DNA from: Microbacterium proteolyticum | Lineage (GTDB): Bacteria; Actinomycetota; Actinomycetes; Actinomycetales; Microbacteriaceae | Assembly: GCF_029639405.1 (NCBI RefSeq) | Contig: NZ_CP121274.1 | Span: forward strand, 3,162,001-3,226,000 | Direction: 5' to 3' | Length of the DNA: 64,000 nt | Shown: piece by piece, positions 24,056 to 33,296 of the stretch | How the letters are laid out: each line of letters begins with the position of its first letter | How positions within the stretch are numbered: the first letter of the stretch is position 1 | Program-made: the position numbers and the translations under genes | Notes under the pieces: generated by a model | What the model was told of the DNA's origin: nothing | The model's input: the letters and a program-made list of their open reading frames with translations, nothing else | The model's database searches: none

Positions 24056-25042
24056 CTACTCGGCGGCGCCCGCGCGGCCCGGGCGCCCCGGCGTCGGACG
24101 CGGGTGATCCACGAGCACCTCGTCGACGATGCCCAGCGCCGCGCCGACCGCGGGCACCCGCTCGGCGCCCCGCGCGGTGACGACGTGGAGCGTGCGGGCC
24201 TCGGCCACGGGGAGGCGCGGCACCGCGATCCCCGCGACGAGCGGGAGGGATGCCACGGCCATCCCCGGCAGGATGGCGACCCCGACCCCCTGGGCGACGA
24301 GGTTCTCGACGGCGACGTAGTTGTCGGTCTCGAACGCGATGTCGGGGGTGAACCCCGCCCGACCACACGCCTCGAGGAGGTGCCCCCGACACTGCGGGCA
24401 GCCGGCGATCCACCGCTCCCCCGCGAGACGCGACAGATCCACCGGGTCATCGCCGGCGACCGGGTGATCGGCGGGCACGACGACCACCGTGTCGTCGCCC
24501 CCGACCGTGCGGACGCTCAGACCCGTCGCCGCCGACTCGAGCTGCTCGCGGCGGTCGCCCGGGAAGCTGTAGGTGAGGGCGATGTCGGCGCGATCCTCGC
24601 GGACGGCGGCGATCGCTTCGGGCGGCTCGGCCTCGACGAAGCTCAGCGACACCCCCGGCCGACGCGCCGACAGCGCGGCGATCACCCGCGGGACGACCGT
24701 CGAGGATGCCGACGGGAACGCGGCGATCCGCACGCGCCCCGCCCGCATGCCGCGCAGTTCGGCCAGGTCGCCCGCGGCGGCGTCCAGCGCGGTCGTCACC
24801 GTCGCCGCGTGCCGGGCGAGGACCCACCCGGCCTCGGTCAGCCGGACCCCGCGCCCCACGCGCTCGACGATCGGCAGGCCCGATCGGCGCTCCAGCCGCC
24901 TCAGTTGCTGGCTCACGGCCGGCTGGCTGTAGCCGAGCGCTCTGGCCGCGGCCGTGATCGACCCCGTGTCGGCGATCGCCTTCACCACGCGCAGCGCGTG
25001 CGCGTCGAGTCCGTCGTCGTGGGGAGCGTCGCTCATGCTCAT
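24056..25042 (-). CDS. LysR-family transcriptional regulator
   Basis: 328 residues. The N-terminal helix-turn-helix is ALRVVKAIADTGSITAAARALGYSQPAVSQQLRRLE, written here across residues 14-50. The effector domain follows. An unusual cysteine cluster, WIAGCPQCRGHLLEAC, lies near residue 215. It is divergent from the PLP enzyme gene at 25118, the typical LysR-target layout; the 75-base gap contains TGCAAAAC and GTGCAATGC. A second ATG at 25036 is possible. Confidence 0.88.
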   Translation of the reverse strand: MSMSDAPHDDGLDAHALRVVKAIADTGSITAAARALGYSQPAVSQQLRRLERRSGLPIVERVGRGVRLTEAGWVLARHAATVTTALDAAAGDLAELRGMRAGRVRIAAFPSASSTVVPRVIAALSARRPGVSLSFVEAEPPEAIAAVREDRADIALTYSFPGDRREQLESAATGLSVRTVGGDDTVVVVPADHPVAGDDPVDLSRLAGERWIAGCPQCRGHLLEACGRAGFTPDIAFETDNYVAVENLVAQGVGVAILPGMAVASLPLVAGIAVPRLPVAEARTLHVVTARGAERVPAVGAALGIVDEVLVDHPRPTPGRPGRAGAAE

Positions 25043-25117
25043 ACATAAGCAGCCTGGATGCGTTTCATGCAAAACCTCCCGTAGTGCAATGCGCCGACCG
25101 GAAGGCACGCTGGACGC

Positions 25118-26185
25118 ATGACCCTCGCCCCGCACTTCGCCGGCGGCCGCGACTACCTCGCCGCGTGCACGCTCGGACTCCCCCCGCGCGCGACAGTCGC
25201 GGCGGTGACCGCCGACATCGAGGCCGCCGCATCCGGTCGCCCCGACGTCGCCGCGGCCACGCGAGCGGTCGAGGACGCCCGGCGGTCCTACGCCCGGCTC
25301 GTCCACGCACCGGTGTCGCAGGTCGCGATCGCCGCGCAGACCTCGGTCGCCGTCTCGCTCATCGCCGCGGCCGTCCCCGACGGGGCGGAGGTGCTCTGCG
25401 CGGACGGTGACTTCGCGTCGCTCGTGGCACCGTTCGCGCACGCGGGTCGGGGCGTGCGTCTCCGGTCGGTTCCGCTGGCGAGCCTCGCCGCCGAGATCTC
25501 CGCCGACACGTGGCTCGTTGCGTTCTCGCTCGTGCAGTCCGCCACCGGCGAGGTCGCCGACGCCGCCGCGATCGCCGCCGCCGCGGCGCGCACCGGTACC
25601 CGGACGCTGTGCGACCTCACGCAGGCGGCCGGCTGGCTGCCGGTGGATGCCACCCTCTTCGACGCGACCGTCTGCCACGCCTACAAGTGGCTGTGCGCTC
25701 CGCGGGGGGTCGCGTTCCTCACGCTCTCCCCCGGCCTCGCCGGGGAGCTCCGTCCCGTGCACGCCGGCTGGTACTCGGGGGACGATCCCTGGGCGTCCTG
25801 CTACGGCACCTCGGCGCCGCTCGCGCCCGACGCGCGTCGCTTCGACGTCTCGCCCGCGTGGCAGGCCTTCGTCGGGGCCGCGCCCGCTCTCGCCCTCTTC
25901 GCCTCGGCCGATCCGGCCGCCGTCCACGCGCACGCCACGGGGCTCGCCGAGCGTTTCCGTGCGGCGATGGAGCTCGACGAACCCGGCCGCCCGTCGGCCA
26001 TCGTCACCTGGCCGGATGCCGAGGGCTGCGCGCTCGCCCGGCTCACGGCATCCGGGATCATCGCCTCCGGACGCGCCGGACGCGCACGCGTCGCGTTCCA
26101 CGTCTTCAATGACGAGGACGACGTCGACCGGGCGCTGTCGGCCCTGCAGGGGCAGCACACCGCCACGCTCAGCGTCGTGATCTGA
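25118..26185 (+). CDS. Class V aminotransferase-fold PLP enzyme
   Basis: 355 residues of the aspartate aminotransferase fold, class V (kynureninase/cysteine desulfurase-like). The Schiff-base lysine is in CHAYKWLCAPRG (about residue 191), preceded by LCDLTQAAGWLPVD, which holds the PLP-pairing Asp. A C-terminal small domain follows. The Asp, Lys and fold are clear; the substrate is not. It is divergent from the LysR gene and convergent with an MFS gene, with stops overlapping by 17 bases. Confidence 0.8.
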   Translation: MTLAPHFAGGRDYLAACTLGLPPRATVAAVTADIEAAASGRPDVAAATRAVEDARRSYARLVHAPVSQVAIAAQTSVAVSLIAAAVPDGAEVLCADGDFASLVAPFAHAGRGVRLRSVPLASLAAEISADTWLVAFSLVQSATGEVADAAAIAAAAARTGTRTLCDLTQAAGWLPVDATLFDATVCHAYKWLCAPRGVAFLTLSPGLAGELRPVHAGWYSGDDPWASCYGTSAPLAPDARRFDVSPAWQAFVGAAPALALFASADPAAVHAHATGLAERFRAAMELDEPGRPSAIVTWPDAEGCALARLTASGIIASGRAGRARVAFHVFNDEDDVDRALSALQGQHTATLSVVI

Positions 26186-27404
26186 CCGCGACCGCGCCGA
26201 CGCACACCGCCGCGACGGGAAGGAGCGCCCAGAGCGCCAGCCCGCCGTACCCCGCGATGTTCAGGATGACGCCCGCGAGGACCGACCCGACCGCGGCGCA
26301 CGCCGTCATGAGAGTGTCGCTGCGCCCCTGACGGCGGGGACGGGCGGCGACCGGTGTCACCTCGGTCAGCAGCGCCGACCCCGCGACCGTCGCCGCGCTC
26401 CACCCGAGTCCCAGCAGCACGAGAGCGACGAGGACCCCGGCCTGCGACCACGGCAGCATCGCCGCCACCGCCAGAGCCGCAGCCAGCAGAACCTGCCCGA
26501 GGAGGACGACGGGGATCCGCCCCACGCGGTCGGCGAGGATCCCGAACACCGGCGAGAGTCCGTACATCCCGAACACGTGGAGCGCGATCGTCACGCCGAC
26601 CGCGAGGGTGACGGCATCCGGAGCGACGATGTGCGAGAGGTGCACGGGCGTCATCGCCATCACGGATGCCATCGTCACGTGCGACGCGGCCACGGCGAAC
26701 ATCGCGTAGCGGGCCACGGCGGGCCGATCGGCCACCGCGTCGACGACCGTCGCAGCGTGCGCACGGTCGCGCCTCTGCGCGAGGAGCAGCGGGTCGGGCC
26801 GCAGCACGAGGACGTACAGCGCGAGCGCGCACGCCTGGGCGGCGAAGGAGAACAGGTATGCGCCGGTGAGGCGCGGCATCCCGATGCCTGCTCCGAGCAC
26901 CTCGCCGGGCGCCAGCAGCAGGGGTCCGACGACGCCGCCGACCGTGGTCGCCCAGACGACCGTCGCGAGGTCTCTGCCCCGACGGGTGGTGCTCGCGAGG
27001 TCGGTCGCGGCGAACCGCGCCTGCAGCGTGCCGGCGTTCCCCGCGCCGATCAGGGCGATCCCGACGAGGAGCAGGGGGAACAGCCGCAGGGCGGCGGCGA
27101 CGATCACGACGGCGATGCCGATGAGCGCGGCGACGTTTCCCGTGCTCAAGGCGAAGCGACGCCCGCGCGCCGCGGCGAGGCGCGCGAGCGGGATGGCGGT
27201 CAGCGCCGCGCCGAGCGTCACCGCGGCGGTGGCGAAGCCCGAAAGCGCCTCCTGGCCCGAGAGGTCAGCGGCCAGCAGGGCTCCGAGCGACAGGGTCGAC
27301 CCGAATGCAACGCCGGTGAGCACCTGCCCCGCCGCCAGAACCCGAACGGTGCGGCGCTGCACGAGCGCGACGTCGACCGCCGCGCTCGTCGTGGGGTCAG
27401 GCAT
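26169..27404 (-). CDS. MFS transporter
   Basis: 411 residues with twelve predicted hydrophobic helices. The loop between helices 2 and 3 (LARLAAARGRRFALS) is a variant of the MFS GxLaDrxGrr signature, and the second half repeats it as GILADRVGRIPVV. Its ATG overlaps the stop of the FAH-family gene by eight bases, suggesting co-transcription and transport of a related acid. The substrate is unknown. Confidence 0.8.
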   Translation of the reverse strand: MPDPTTSAAVDVALVQRRTVRVLAAGQVLTGVAFGSTLSLGALLAADLSGQEALSGFATAAVTLGAALTAIPLARLAAARGRRFALSTGNVAALIGIAVVIVAAALRLFPLLLVGIALIGAGNAGTLQARFAATDLASTTRRGRDLATVVWATTVGGVVGPLLLAPGEVLGAGIGMPRLTGAYLFSFAAQACALALYVLVLRPDPLLLAQRRDRAHAATVVDAVADRPAVARYAMFAVAASHVTMASVMAMTPVHLSHIVAPDAVTLAVGVTIALHVFGMYGLSPVFGILADRVGRIPVVLLGQVLLAAALAVAAMLPWSQAGVLVALVLLGLGWSAATVAGSALLTEVTPVAARPRRQGRSDTLMTACAAVGSVLAGVILNIAGYGGLALWALLPVAAVCVGAVAVRSRR

Positions 27405-28164
27405 CGCGCGCGGTGTTGCGCAGCACTCCGATCCCGCTCACCTCGACCTCGACGGTGTCGCCGGCCTCGAACGGGCCGATGCCGGCGGGCGTGCCGGTGA
27501 GGATCAGGTCGCCGGGCAGCAGCGTGAACACCGACGAGGCGTACGCGATGAGGTCGGGCACCGAGTGGATCATGTCGGACATCGGTCCGTTCTGCCGCAC
27601 CTCGCCGTTGACGCGGGTCGTGATGATCGCGGCATCCACATCGAGGTCGGTCTCGATGACCGGCCCGACGGGGCAGAAGGTGTCGAAGCCCTTCGCGCGC
27701 GTCCACTGCCCGTCGGTCTTCTGCAGGTCGCGCGCGGTGACGTCGTTCGCGACGGTGTACCCGAAGATATAGTCGGCCGCGCGTTCGGCGGGGACGTTCT
27801 TGGCGATACGTCCGATCACGACGGCGACCTCGCCCTCGTAGTCGGTACGGGAGCTGAGCGCCGTCGGCCGCACGATGACGTCGTCGGGACCGATCACGGA
27901 CGTGTTCGGCTTGAGGAACATCAGCGGCTCGGCCGGCGCCTCGCCGCCCATCTCGGCGGCGTGGTCGTGGTAGTTCTTCCCGATGCAGACGACCTTGGAG
28001 CGCGGGATCACCGGCGCGAGGAGCGTCACCTCGGACAGCGGGATGCGCTCCCCCGTCGTCTCGAACCCGGCGAAGAGGGGGTCACCGCTGAGGACCACCA
28101 GTTCGGTGTCGTCGACGATGCCGTAGCGGAGGGTTTCCTGGTAGCTGAACCGAGCGATCTTCAC
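27397..28164 (-). CDS. Fumarylacetoacetate hydrolase-family protein
   Basis: 255 residues of the FAH superfamily, which includes hydroxypentadienoate hydratases, acylpyruvases and oxaloacetate decarboxylases. It has CIGKNYHDHAAEMGG, then PLMFLKPNTSVIGPDD, DYEGEVAVVIGR (metal-binding E-x-E pattern) and NDVTARDLQKTDGQW, followed by GTPAGIG. The GTG start is at 28164. It heads a two-gene unit with the MFS transporter. The upstream 335-base gap is unusually structured. Confidence 0.85.
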   Translation of the reverse strand: MKIARFSYQETLRYGIVDDTELVVLSGDPLFAGFETTGERIPLSEVTLLAPVIPRSKVVCIGKNYHDHAAEMGGEAPAEPLMFLKPNTSVIGPDDVIVRPTALSSRTDYEGEVAVVIGRIAKNVPAERAADYIFGYTVANDVTARDLQKTDGQWTRAKGFDTFCPVGPVIETDLDVDAAIITTRVNGEVRQNGPMSDMIHSVPDLIAYASSVFTLLPGDLILTGTPAGIGPFEAGDTVEVEVSGIGVLRNTARDA

Positions 28165-28269
28165 CCGTTCAGCCTAACCGGGGCCTCCGACGTGGCATCC
28201 GCGGTTCTGCTCCATCGCGGGTGGTCCTCGCGCCGCCGCAGAGTCGGACGTGCGCGCGCACCTCCGGCA

Positions 28270-28329
28270 CCCCTGGCGCCCCGACCCCCGGCGCCGCCGG
28301 CCCCGGCATCTCGCACCCCCGGCGCCCCC
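28270..28329 (-). other. G-run tract, possible G-quadruplex
   Basis: Six runs of four or five C on the + strand (G on the minus strand) lie within 60 bases just upstream of the FAH-family gene, on its non-template strand. This is compatible with a G-quadruplex in the promoter or 5' leader. Confidence 0.4.
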
Positions 28330-28339
28330 ACACTTCCGG

Positions 28340-28406
28340 CGATAAACGGCATCCGCGGTGAGAAACGAGACGAGAGCCCGTTTCTCATCGCAGATGGCGT
28401 TTATCG
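28340..28406. repeat. Near-perfect 28-bp inverted repeat
   Basis: Arms 28340-28367 and 28379-28406 match at 25 of 28 positions around an 11-base loop. The outer motif is CGATAAACG and the inner is GAGAAACG. It lies in the 335-base gene-free gap between ilvE and the FAH-family gene. It could be a shared terminator or a member of a palindromic repeat family. The A-rich arms stand out from the surrounding G+C-rich DNA. Confidence 0.75.
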
Positions 28407-28499
28407 GCGCGTCAGAAGCGCGCGGGCGGCAGCCCGGAACCCCGCGCGGAAACGGCGGAGGGGCCCCGATGTCGGGACCCCTCCGTGTTCGACGTGCGC

Positions 28500-29606
28500 T
28501 CAGGCGTCGAGGCGGTACAGCCAGTCGTGCTTGTCCTCGACCCGGCCGTACTGGATGTCGGTGAGCTCCTGGCGCAGCTCCAGCGCGAGGGTGCCGGTCG
28601 GCTGCTCGTCGATGAAGTCCTTGCCCTTGAGGATGCCGATCGGGGTGACGACGGCGGCGGTGCCGCACGCGAAGACCTCGACGATGTCCCCGGATGCCAC
28701 ACCCTCACGCCACTCGGTGAGCGAGACGTTGCGTCCGACCACGTGATGCCCGCGGTCACGGGCCAGCTGCAGGAGCGAGTCGCGCGTGATGCCCTCGAGG
28801 ATCGAGTCGGACTGCGGGGTGACGATGGTGCCGTCCTTGTAGACGAACACGACGTTCATGCCGCCGAGCTCCTCGATGTTGCGGTCCTGGTCGAGGAAGA
28901 CGACCTGGTCGCACTCGTTCTCGTACGCCTCGGACTGGGGCAGGAGGCTCGCGGCGTAGTTCCCGCCCGTCTTCGCCGCACCCGTGCCGCCCTTGCCGGC
29001 GCGCGAGTAGTCCTCGCTGAGCCAGATCGAGACCGGCTGCACGCCGCCCTTGAAATACGCACCCGCGGGGCTGGCGATCAGGTAGTAGGCGACCTTGTGC
29101 GCCGGGCGCACACCGAGGAACGCCTCTTTCGCGAACATGAACGGCCGCAGGTACAGGCTCTGATCGGCACCCGACGGCACCCACGCACCGTCCACGGCGA
29201 TGAGTTCGCGCAGCGACTGCAGGAAGTACGGGACGGGCAGTTCGGGGAGCGCCAGGCGACGGGCCGAGCGCTGCAGGCGTCGTCCGTTCTGGTCGGGACG
29301 GAAGGTGTGGATCGAACCGTCCGCATGGCGGTACGCCTTGATCCCCTCGAAGATCTCCTGCCCGTAGTGCAGCACGGCCGCGGCGGGGTCGAGCGAGATG
29401 GGGCCGTACGGCGAGACGCGGGGCCGGTGCCACCCACCGCGGACCGACCAGCAGACGTCGACCATGTGGTCGGTGAAGTGCTGCCCGAATCCCGGGCTGG
29501 CGAGGATCTCGTCGCGCTGCGCGGGGCTCTTCGCGGCGAGGTTGCGGGTGACGGCAAACTCGAGCGGGTCGAGTCCGGTGTCGGGGTCGGTGTCGATGGT
29601 CGTCAT
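28500..29606 (-). CDS. ilvE: Branched-chain amino acid aminotransferase
   Basis: 368 residues, fold-type IV PLP enzyme. FEGIKAYRHADGSIHTFRP and the lysine-containing GGNYAASLLPQSEA (about residue 208) are typical, with the late ITRDSLLQLARDRGH. It performs the last step of Leu, Ile and Val synthesis. The ATG at 29606 follows GAAAGAG; an in-frame GTG at 29618 is less likely. It lies 60 bases downstream of leuB, so the two probably form an operon. Confidence 0.95.
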   Translation of the reverse strand: MTTIDTDPDTGLDPLEFAVTRNLAAKSPAQRDEILASPGFGQHFTDHMVDVCWSVRGGWHRPRVSPYGPISLDPAAAVLHYGQEIFEGIKAYRHADGSIHTFRPDQNGRRLQRSARRLALPELPVPYFLQSLRELIAVDGAWVPSGADQSLYLRPFMFAKEAFLGVRPAHKVAYYLIASPAGAYFKGGVQPVSIWLSEDYSRAGKGGTGAAKTGGNYAASLLPQSEAYENECDQVVFLDQDRNIEELGGMNVVFVYKDGTIVTPQSDSILEGITRDSLLQLARDRGHHVVGRNVSLTEWREGVASGDIVEVFACGTAAVVTPIGILKGKDFIDEQPTGTLALELRQELTDIQYGRVEDKHDWLYRLDA

Positions 29607-29666
29607 GGTCTCTTTCACACGGTGTCGGGGGGCGCAGGGGCGGCGGCGCGTGCCGATCGGTCCAGG

Positions 29667-30719
29667 TTACGCCTGGACGCGGTCGACGATGGCGTCGCCG
29701 ATCTGCGCGGTGCTGCGCGGGGTGGCATCCCGGCCGGCGATGTCGTCTTCCACCGCGCGGGTGACGCGGGCGGCTTCGTCGGTGAGCCCGAGGTGATCGA
29801 GCAGGAGGGCGACGGAGAGGATCGCAGCCGTGGGGTCTGCCTTCTGGGTTCCTGCGATGTCGGGCGCCGATCCGTGGACGGGCTCGAACATCGAGGGGAA
29901 CGCGCCGTCGGGGTTGATGTTGCCCGATGCGGCGAGGCCGATGCCACCGGTGACGGCGCCGGCCAGGTCGGTCAGGATGTCTCCGAAGAGGTTGTCGGTG
30001 ACGATCACGTCGAAGCGGCTCGGGTTCGTGACCAGGAAGATGGTGGCCGCGTCGACGTGCAGGTAGTCTACGTCGACCTCGGGGTGCTCCGACGCCACGG
30101 CGTCGACGATGCGTTTCCACATGCCCCCGGCGTGCACGAGCACGTTGGTCTTGTGCACCAGCGTCAGCTTCTTCCGGCGCCGCCCGGCGAGGGAGAACGC
30201 GTAGCGCACGACGCGCTCGATCCCGTAAGCGGTGTTCACGGACGTCTCGTTGGCGACCTCGTGCGGGGTGCCGCGGCGGATCGACCCGCCGTTGCCCACG
30301 TACGGTCCCTCCGTGCCTTCGCGGACGACGACGAAGTCGATGTCGCCCGGGTCGGCGAGCGGACCGGCGGCACCGGGGTAGAGCTTCGAGGGACGCAGGT
30401 TGACGTAGTGGTCGAGCTCGAAGCGGAGCTTCAGCAGCAGACCGCGCTCGATGTTCGCGTCCTTGAGTCGCGGGTCGCCGGGCACTCCCCCGACGGCACC
30501 GAGGAGGATCGCGTCGTGCTCGCCGATCGCGGCGAGGTCGGCGTCGGTGAGGGTGTCGCCGGTCTCGAGATACCGAGCGGCGCCGAGGGAGAACGGCGTC
30601 TTCTCGAACTCCACTCCCGATCCGGCGGTGACCGCGTCGAGGACCTTCACGGCCTCGGCGACGACCTCGGGACCGATGCCGTCACCGGGGATGACGGCCA
30701 GTTTGACGACGCGCGACAT
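29667..30719 (-). CDS. leuB: 3-isopropylmalate dehydrogenase
   Basis: 350 residues, isocitrate/isopropylmalate dehydrogenase family. It has [19 protein letters not shown] at the N-terminus, [13 protein letters not shown], the metal-binding [20 protein letters not shown], and [20 protein letters not shown] for NAD binding. It oxidises and decarboxylates isopropylmalate in leucine synthesis. A strong GAGGAG precedes the ATG. leuA, leuC and leuD are not in the window. Confidence 0.95.
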   Translation of the reverse strand: MSRVVKLAVIPGDGIGPEVVAEAVKVLDAVTAGSGVEFEKTPFSLGAARYLETGDTLTDADLAAIGEHDAILLGAVGGVPGDPRLKDANIERGLLLKLRFELDHYVNLRPSKLYPGAAGPLADPGDIDFVVVREGTEGPYVGNGGSIRRGTPHEVANETSVNTAYGIERVVRYAFSLAGRRRKKLTLVHKTNVLVHAGGMWKRIVDAVASEHPEVDVDYLHVDAATIFLVTNPSRFDVIVTDNLFGDILTDLAGAVTGGIGLAASGNINPDGAFPSMFEPVHGSAPDIAGTQKADPTAAILSVALLLDHLGLTDEAARVTRAVEDDIAGRDATPRSTAQIGDAIVDRVQA

Positions 30720-30744
30720 CGCACTCCTCAGCGCTCAGGGCGCA

Positions 30745-32283
30745 TCACTTCGTCGACGCGCCGCGGGTTCCTCCCAGGGTAGTGGCAGCGATGAGGGCGG
30801 CCACGACGATCAGCCCGGCGCCGATCAACGCGGTGACGACGACGCCGGAATCGAACGCGTGCGCTGCGGCCAGGCGCAGCGACTCCGCCAGGGCGGCGTC
30901 GTCCAACGTGTGCGACACCGCAACGGCTCCGGCGAGCGTCTCCCGGGCGGCGTCGGCCGCGGCATCCGGGAGTCCGGCCGGAAGAACGAGCTGAGCCCGG
31001 TAGAACGCGGCCAGGATGCCACCCAGCACGGCCGTGCCGAGCACGGCGCCGACTTCGTACGCCGTCTCTGAGACGGCGCTGGCGGCTCCGGCCTTCGCCG
31101 GCGGGGCGCTGGAGAGGATGAGTTCGTTCGACACCGTCTCGGCTGCGCCGATGCCGATGCCGAGAAGTCCGAAGGCGATGATCAACAGGGTGAGGTCGGC
31201 GGTGGACAGCGCGACCATGATGTACGCCACGACCGAGAAGCTCAGCGCAACGGGCACGACCACACGCGGCGGGAACCTCTTGGCGACGGGCACGACAGCC
31301 AACCCCGACACGATCATGAGAGCGAGACCGGGAACGAGGGCGAAGCCCGCGACCATCGGCGTGAGCCCGACGACGAGCTGCAGATGCTGTGCGACGAAGT
31401 AAAGGAACCCGACGAGTCCGACGACACTGAGCAGATTGACCAGGATCGCGCCCGAGAACGTTCCGCGACGGAAGAGCGTCATGTCGAGCATCGGCGTGGG
31501 CAGCGTGCGCTGGCGGCGCACGAACAGCCAGCCGAAGACCACGCCCGCCACGAAGAGCCCGCCGACCGTGAGAGTCGGCCCGTCGACAGCGAGTTTCTTG
31601 ATGCCGTAGACCACCGGCACCATCGTCGCGAGCGAGAGGACGACGCTCACGGGGTCGAACCGGCCGGGCGCGGGGTCGCGGCTTTCGGGCACGAAGAACG
31701 GGGCGAGGACGAGCAGCGGCACGAGCACCGGCACGGCCATGAGGAACACCGAGCCCCACGTGAAGCGCTCGAGGAGGAACCCGCCGACGATGGGGCCGAG
31801 CGCGGCGCCCGCGGAGAAGCCCGACGCCCACACCGCGATGGCGAGGCGCCGCTCATCGCGGTCGCGGAAGATGCTGCGCAGCAGCGAGAGGGTCGAGGGC
31901 ATCAGCATCGCGCCGAAGACACCCATCAGCGCACGTCCGGCGATGAGGAGCGCCGCGGTGGGCGCGAAGGCCGACAGCGCGGAGACGACGGCGAATCCCG
32001 TCGCGCCAATCAGCAGCATGCGACGACGACCGAAACGATCGCCGAGCGTTCCCATGGTGACCAGCAGCCCCGCGAGGACCAGCGGATACACGTCGATGAT
32101 CCAGAGCTGCTCGATGCTGGAGGGCTGCAGCGACAGGGCGATCTCGGGCAGCGCGAAGCTCAGCACCGTGTTGTCAACCGACACCAGCAGCACCGGCAGC
32201 ATCAGCACCGCCAGTGCGAACCACCCGCGCCAGCCGGCGCGAGGGGCGTTGATCTCTTGAGTGGGCAACGACGAGGTGAGCAT
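30745..32283 (-). CDS. DHA2-type (14-helix) MFS drug exporter
   Basis: 512 residues with fourteen hydrophobic segments. SVDNTVLSFALPEIALSLQ is the helix-1 signature, LVTMGTLGDRFGRRRML is motif A, and the motif-C-like WASGFSAGAALGPIVGGFLL lies in helix 5. This is typical of proton-coupled multidrug exporters of the QacA/EmrB class. It is divergent from a TetR gene at 32365 with a palindromic site between them. The ATG at 32283 is the only sensible start. Confidence 0.9.
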   Translation of the reverse strand: MLTSSLPTQEINAPRAGWRGWFALAVLMLPVLLVSVDNTVLSFALPEIALSLQPSSIEQLWIIDVYPLVLAGLLVTMGTLGDRFGRRRMLLIGATGFAVVSALSAFAPTAALLIAGRALMGVFGAMLMPSTLSLLRSIFRDRDERRLAIAVWASGFSAGAALGPIVGGFLLERFTWGSVFLMAVPVLVPLLVLAPFFVPESRDPAPGRFDPVSVVLSLATMVPVVYGIKKLAVDGPTLTVGGLFVAGVVFGWLFVRRQRTLPTPMLDMTLFRRGTFSGAILVNLLSVVGLVGFLYFVAQHLQLVVGLTPMVAGFALVPGLALMIVSGLAVVPVAKRFPPRVVVPVALSFSVVAYIMVALSTADLTLLIIAFGLLGIGIGAAETVSNELILSSAPPAKAGAASAVSETAYEVGAVLGTAVLGGILAAFYRAQLVLPAGLPDAAADAARETLAGAVAVSHTLDDAALAESLRLAAAHAFDSGVVVTALIGAGLIVVAALIAATTLGGTRGASTK

Positions 32284-32299
32284 TCTTCCGAGTTCCGTT

Positions 32300-32323
32300 T
32301 CTAAACCGTCCAGCCGGTATAGT
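32300..32323. promoter_or_regulatory. TetR operator candidate
   Basis: Imperfect palindrome with half-sites TCTAAACCG and ACTATACCG (7 of 9 matching) separated by six bases in the 81-base divergent gap. It overlaps a possible -10 TATAGT, so a bound TetR dimer would block the promoters. Confidence 0.6.
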
Positions 32324-32364
32324 AACAGAACCCTCACACCACCCGCCACTACGATCGAGAGGCC

Positions 32365-32907
32365 ATGAGCAGACCCCCACTCGCCCGCGAAGCCGTCCTC
32401 GACGCCTTCACACGCATCCTCGTCGACGACGGCGAACGTGCCGCGACGATGGATGCCACGGCGCGTGCCGCCGGGGTGAGCAAGGGCGGCCTGCTCTACC
32501 ACTTCAACTCCAAGAGCGCGCTCGAAGAGGCTCTGGTGAAGCGCCTCGAAGTGCTCGCTCAGCAGGACGTCGACGAGATCGAGAACTCCCCCGAGGGGGT
32601 CGTGGCCGCGCATCTGCGCTCGTCGCAGAACACCGGATCACCGCTGGACGTCACGATCCTCGCGGTCTCGCGGCTGGCGCAGAACGGCAGCGACGCCGCG
32701 TCCGCGAGCCTGCGCCGGGTGCGCGAACTGTGGGAGGACAGCCTGCGAGCCCACACCCGCGACGAGACGGCTCCGCAGATGGTGCTGCTCGTCAGCGACG
32801 GCCTCTACTTCAACGCCGTGCTCGACCTCAACGCGCTGCCCGGCCCCACGCTCGAAGGCACCGACCTCGACGCGTTGATCTCCGCCGTCGTCGCGGCCAC
32901 CACCTGA
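32365..32907 (+). CDS. TetR-family repressor
   Basis: 180 residues. The N-terminal helix-turn-helix (AVLDAFTRILVDDGERAATMD, then ARAAGVSKGGLLYHFNSKSALEEAL) is followed by a helical ligand domain. It probably represses the divergent DHA2 exporter and itself. The last 103 bases lie opposite the 3' part of a small membrane-protein frame on the other strand. Confidence 0.9.
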   Translation: MSRPPLAREAVLDAFTRILVDDGERAATMDATARAAGVSKGGLLYHFNSKSALEEALVKRLEVLAQQDVDEIENSPEGVVAAHLRSSQNTGSPLDVTILAVSRLAQNGSDAASASLRRVRELWEDSLRAHTRDETAPQMVLLVSDGLYFNAVLDLNALPGPTLEGTDLDALISAVVAATT

Positions 32908-33101
32908 CGTCGGCGCACGGCCGCCCGCGGGACGCGGATGATCCCGGATGCCTCCAGCGTGACGCACAGCAGGATGCCGACCGCACCGACCAGCGCGAGG
33001 AACCCCCACCCCCGGCCGTGGGCGGTCTCAGCGAGCCCGACGATGAGGAGCGCCGAACCGACCGCCACCATCGCGAGGCGAGCGGCGAGGAGTGAGGTCA
33101 T
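32805..33101 (-). CDS. Small two-helix membrane protein
   Basis: 98 residues. Two hydrophobic segments (residues 8-25 and 32-50) are followed by a basic region (RVPRAAVRRRQ). The membrane part lies outside the tetR gene. The last third is antisense to tetR codons and of low complexity, so the natural end may differ. Function unknown. Coding potential rests on the hydrophobic pattern and the ATG at 33101. Confidence 0.5.
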   Translation of the reverse strand: MTSLLAARLAMVAVGSALLIVGLAETAHGRGWGFLALVGAVGILLCVTLEASGIIRVPRAAVRRRQVVAATTAEINASRSVPSSVGPGSALRSSTALK

Positions 33102-33296
33102 GCCTCGAGCGTGACGGCGAGTCCGCTCGGAGCCCGCGAATCCGGTCGGATTCCGTCCTCTGCGGGTCGTATCTCACCCCGTACCGCACCTCGCCCCGCG
33201 TGCAAGCGACGGAGGCCGAGCGTCGGGGCAGCGTCGCAGAGATACGAGAGGAGGGGGCCGCTCCCGCGACCCCCTCCCCCGGTACTGCTCAGGACG

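Noticed and set aside
22418..25048. 876-codon + strand frame opposite gltX and LysR
   Set aside because: Spans two unrelated minus-strand genes; no recognisable protein.
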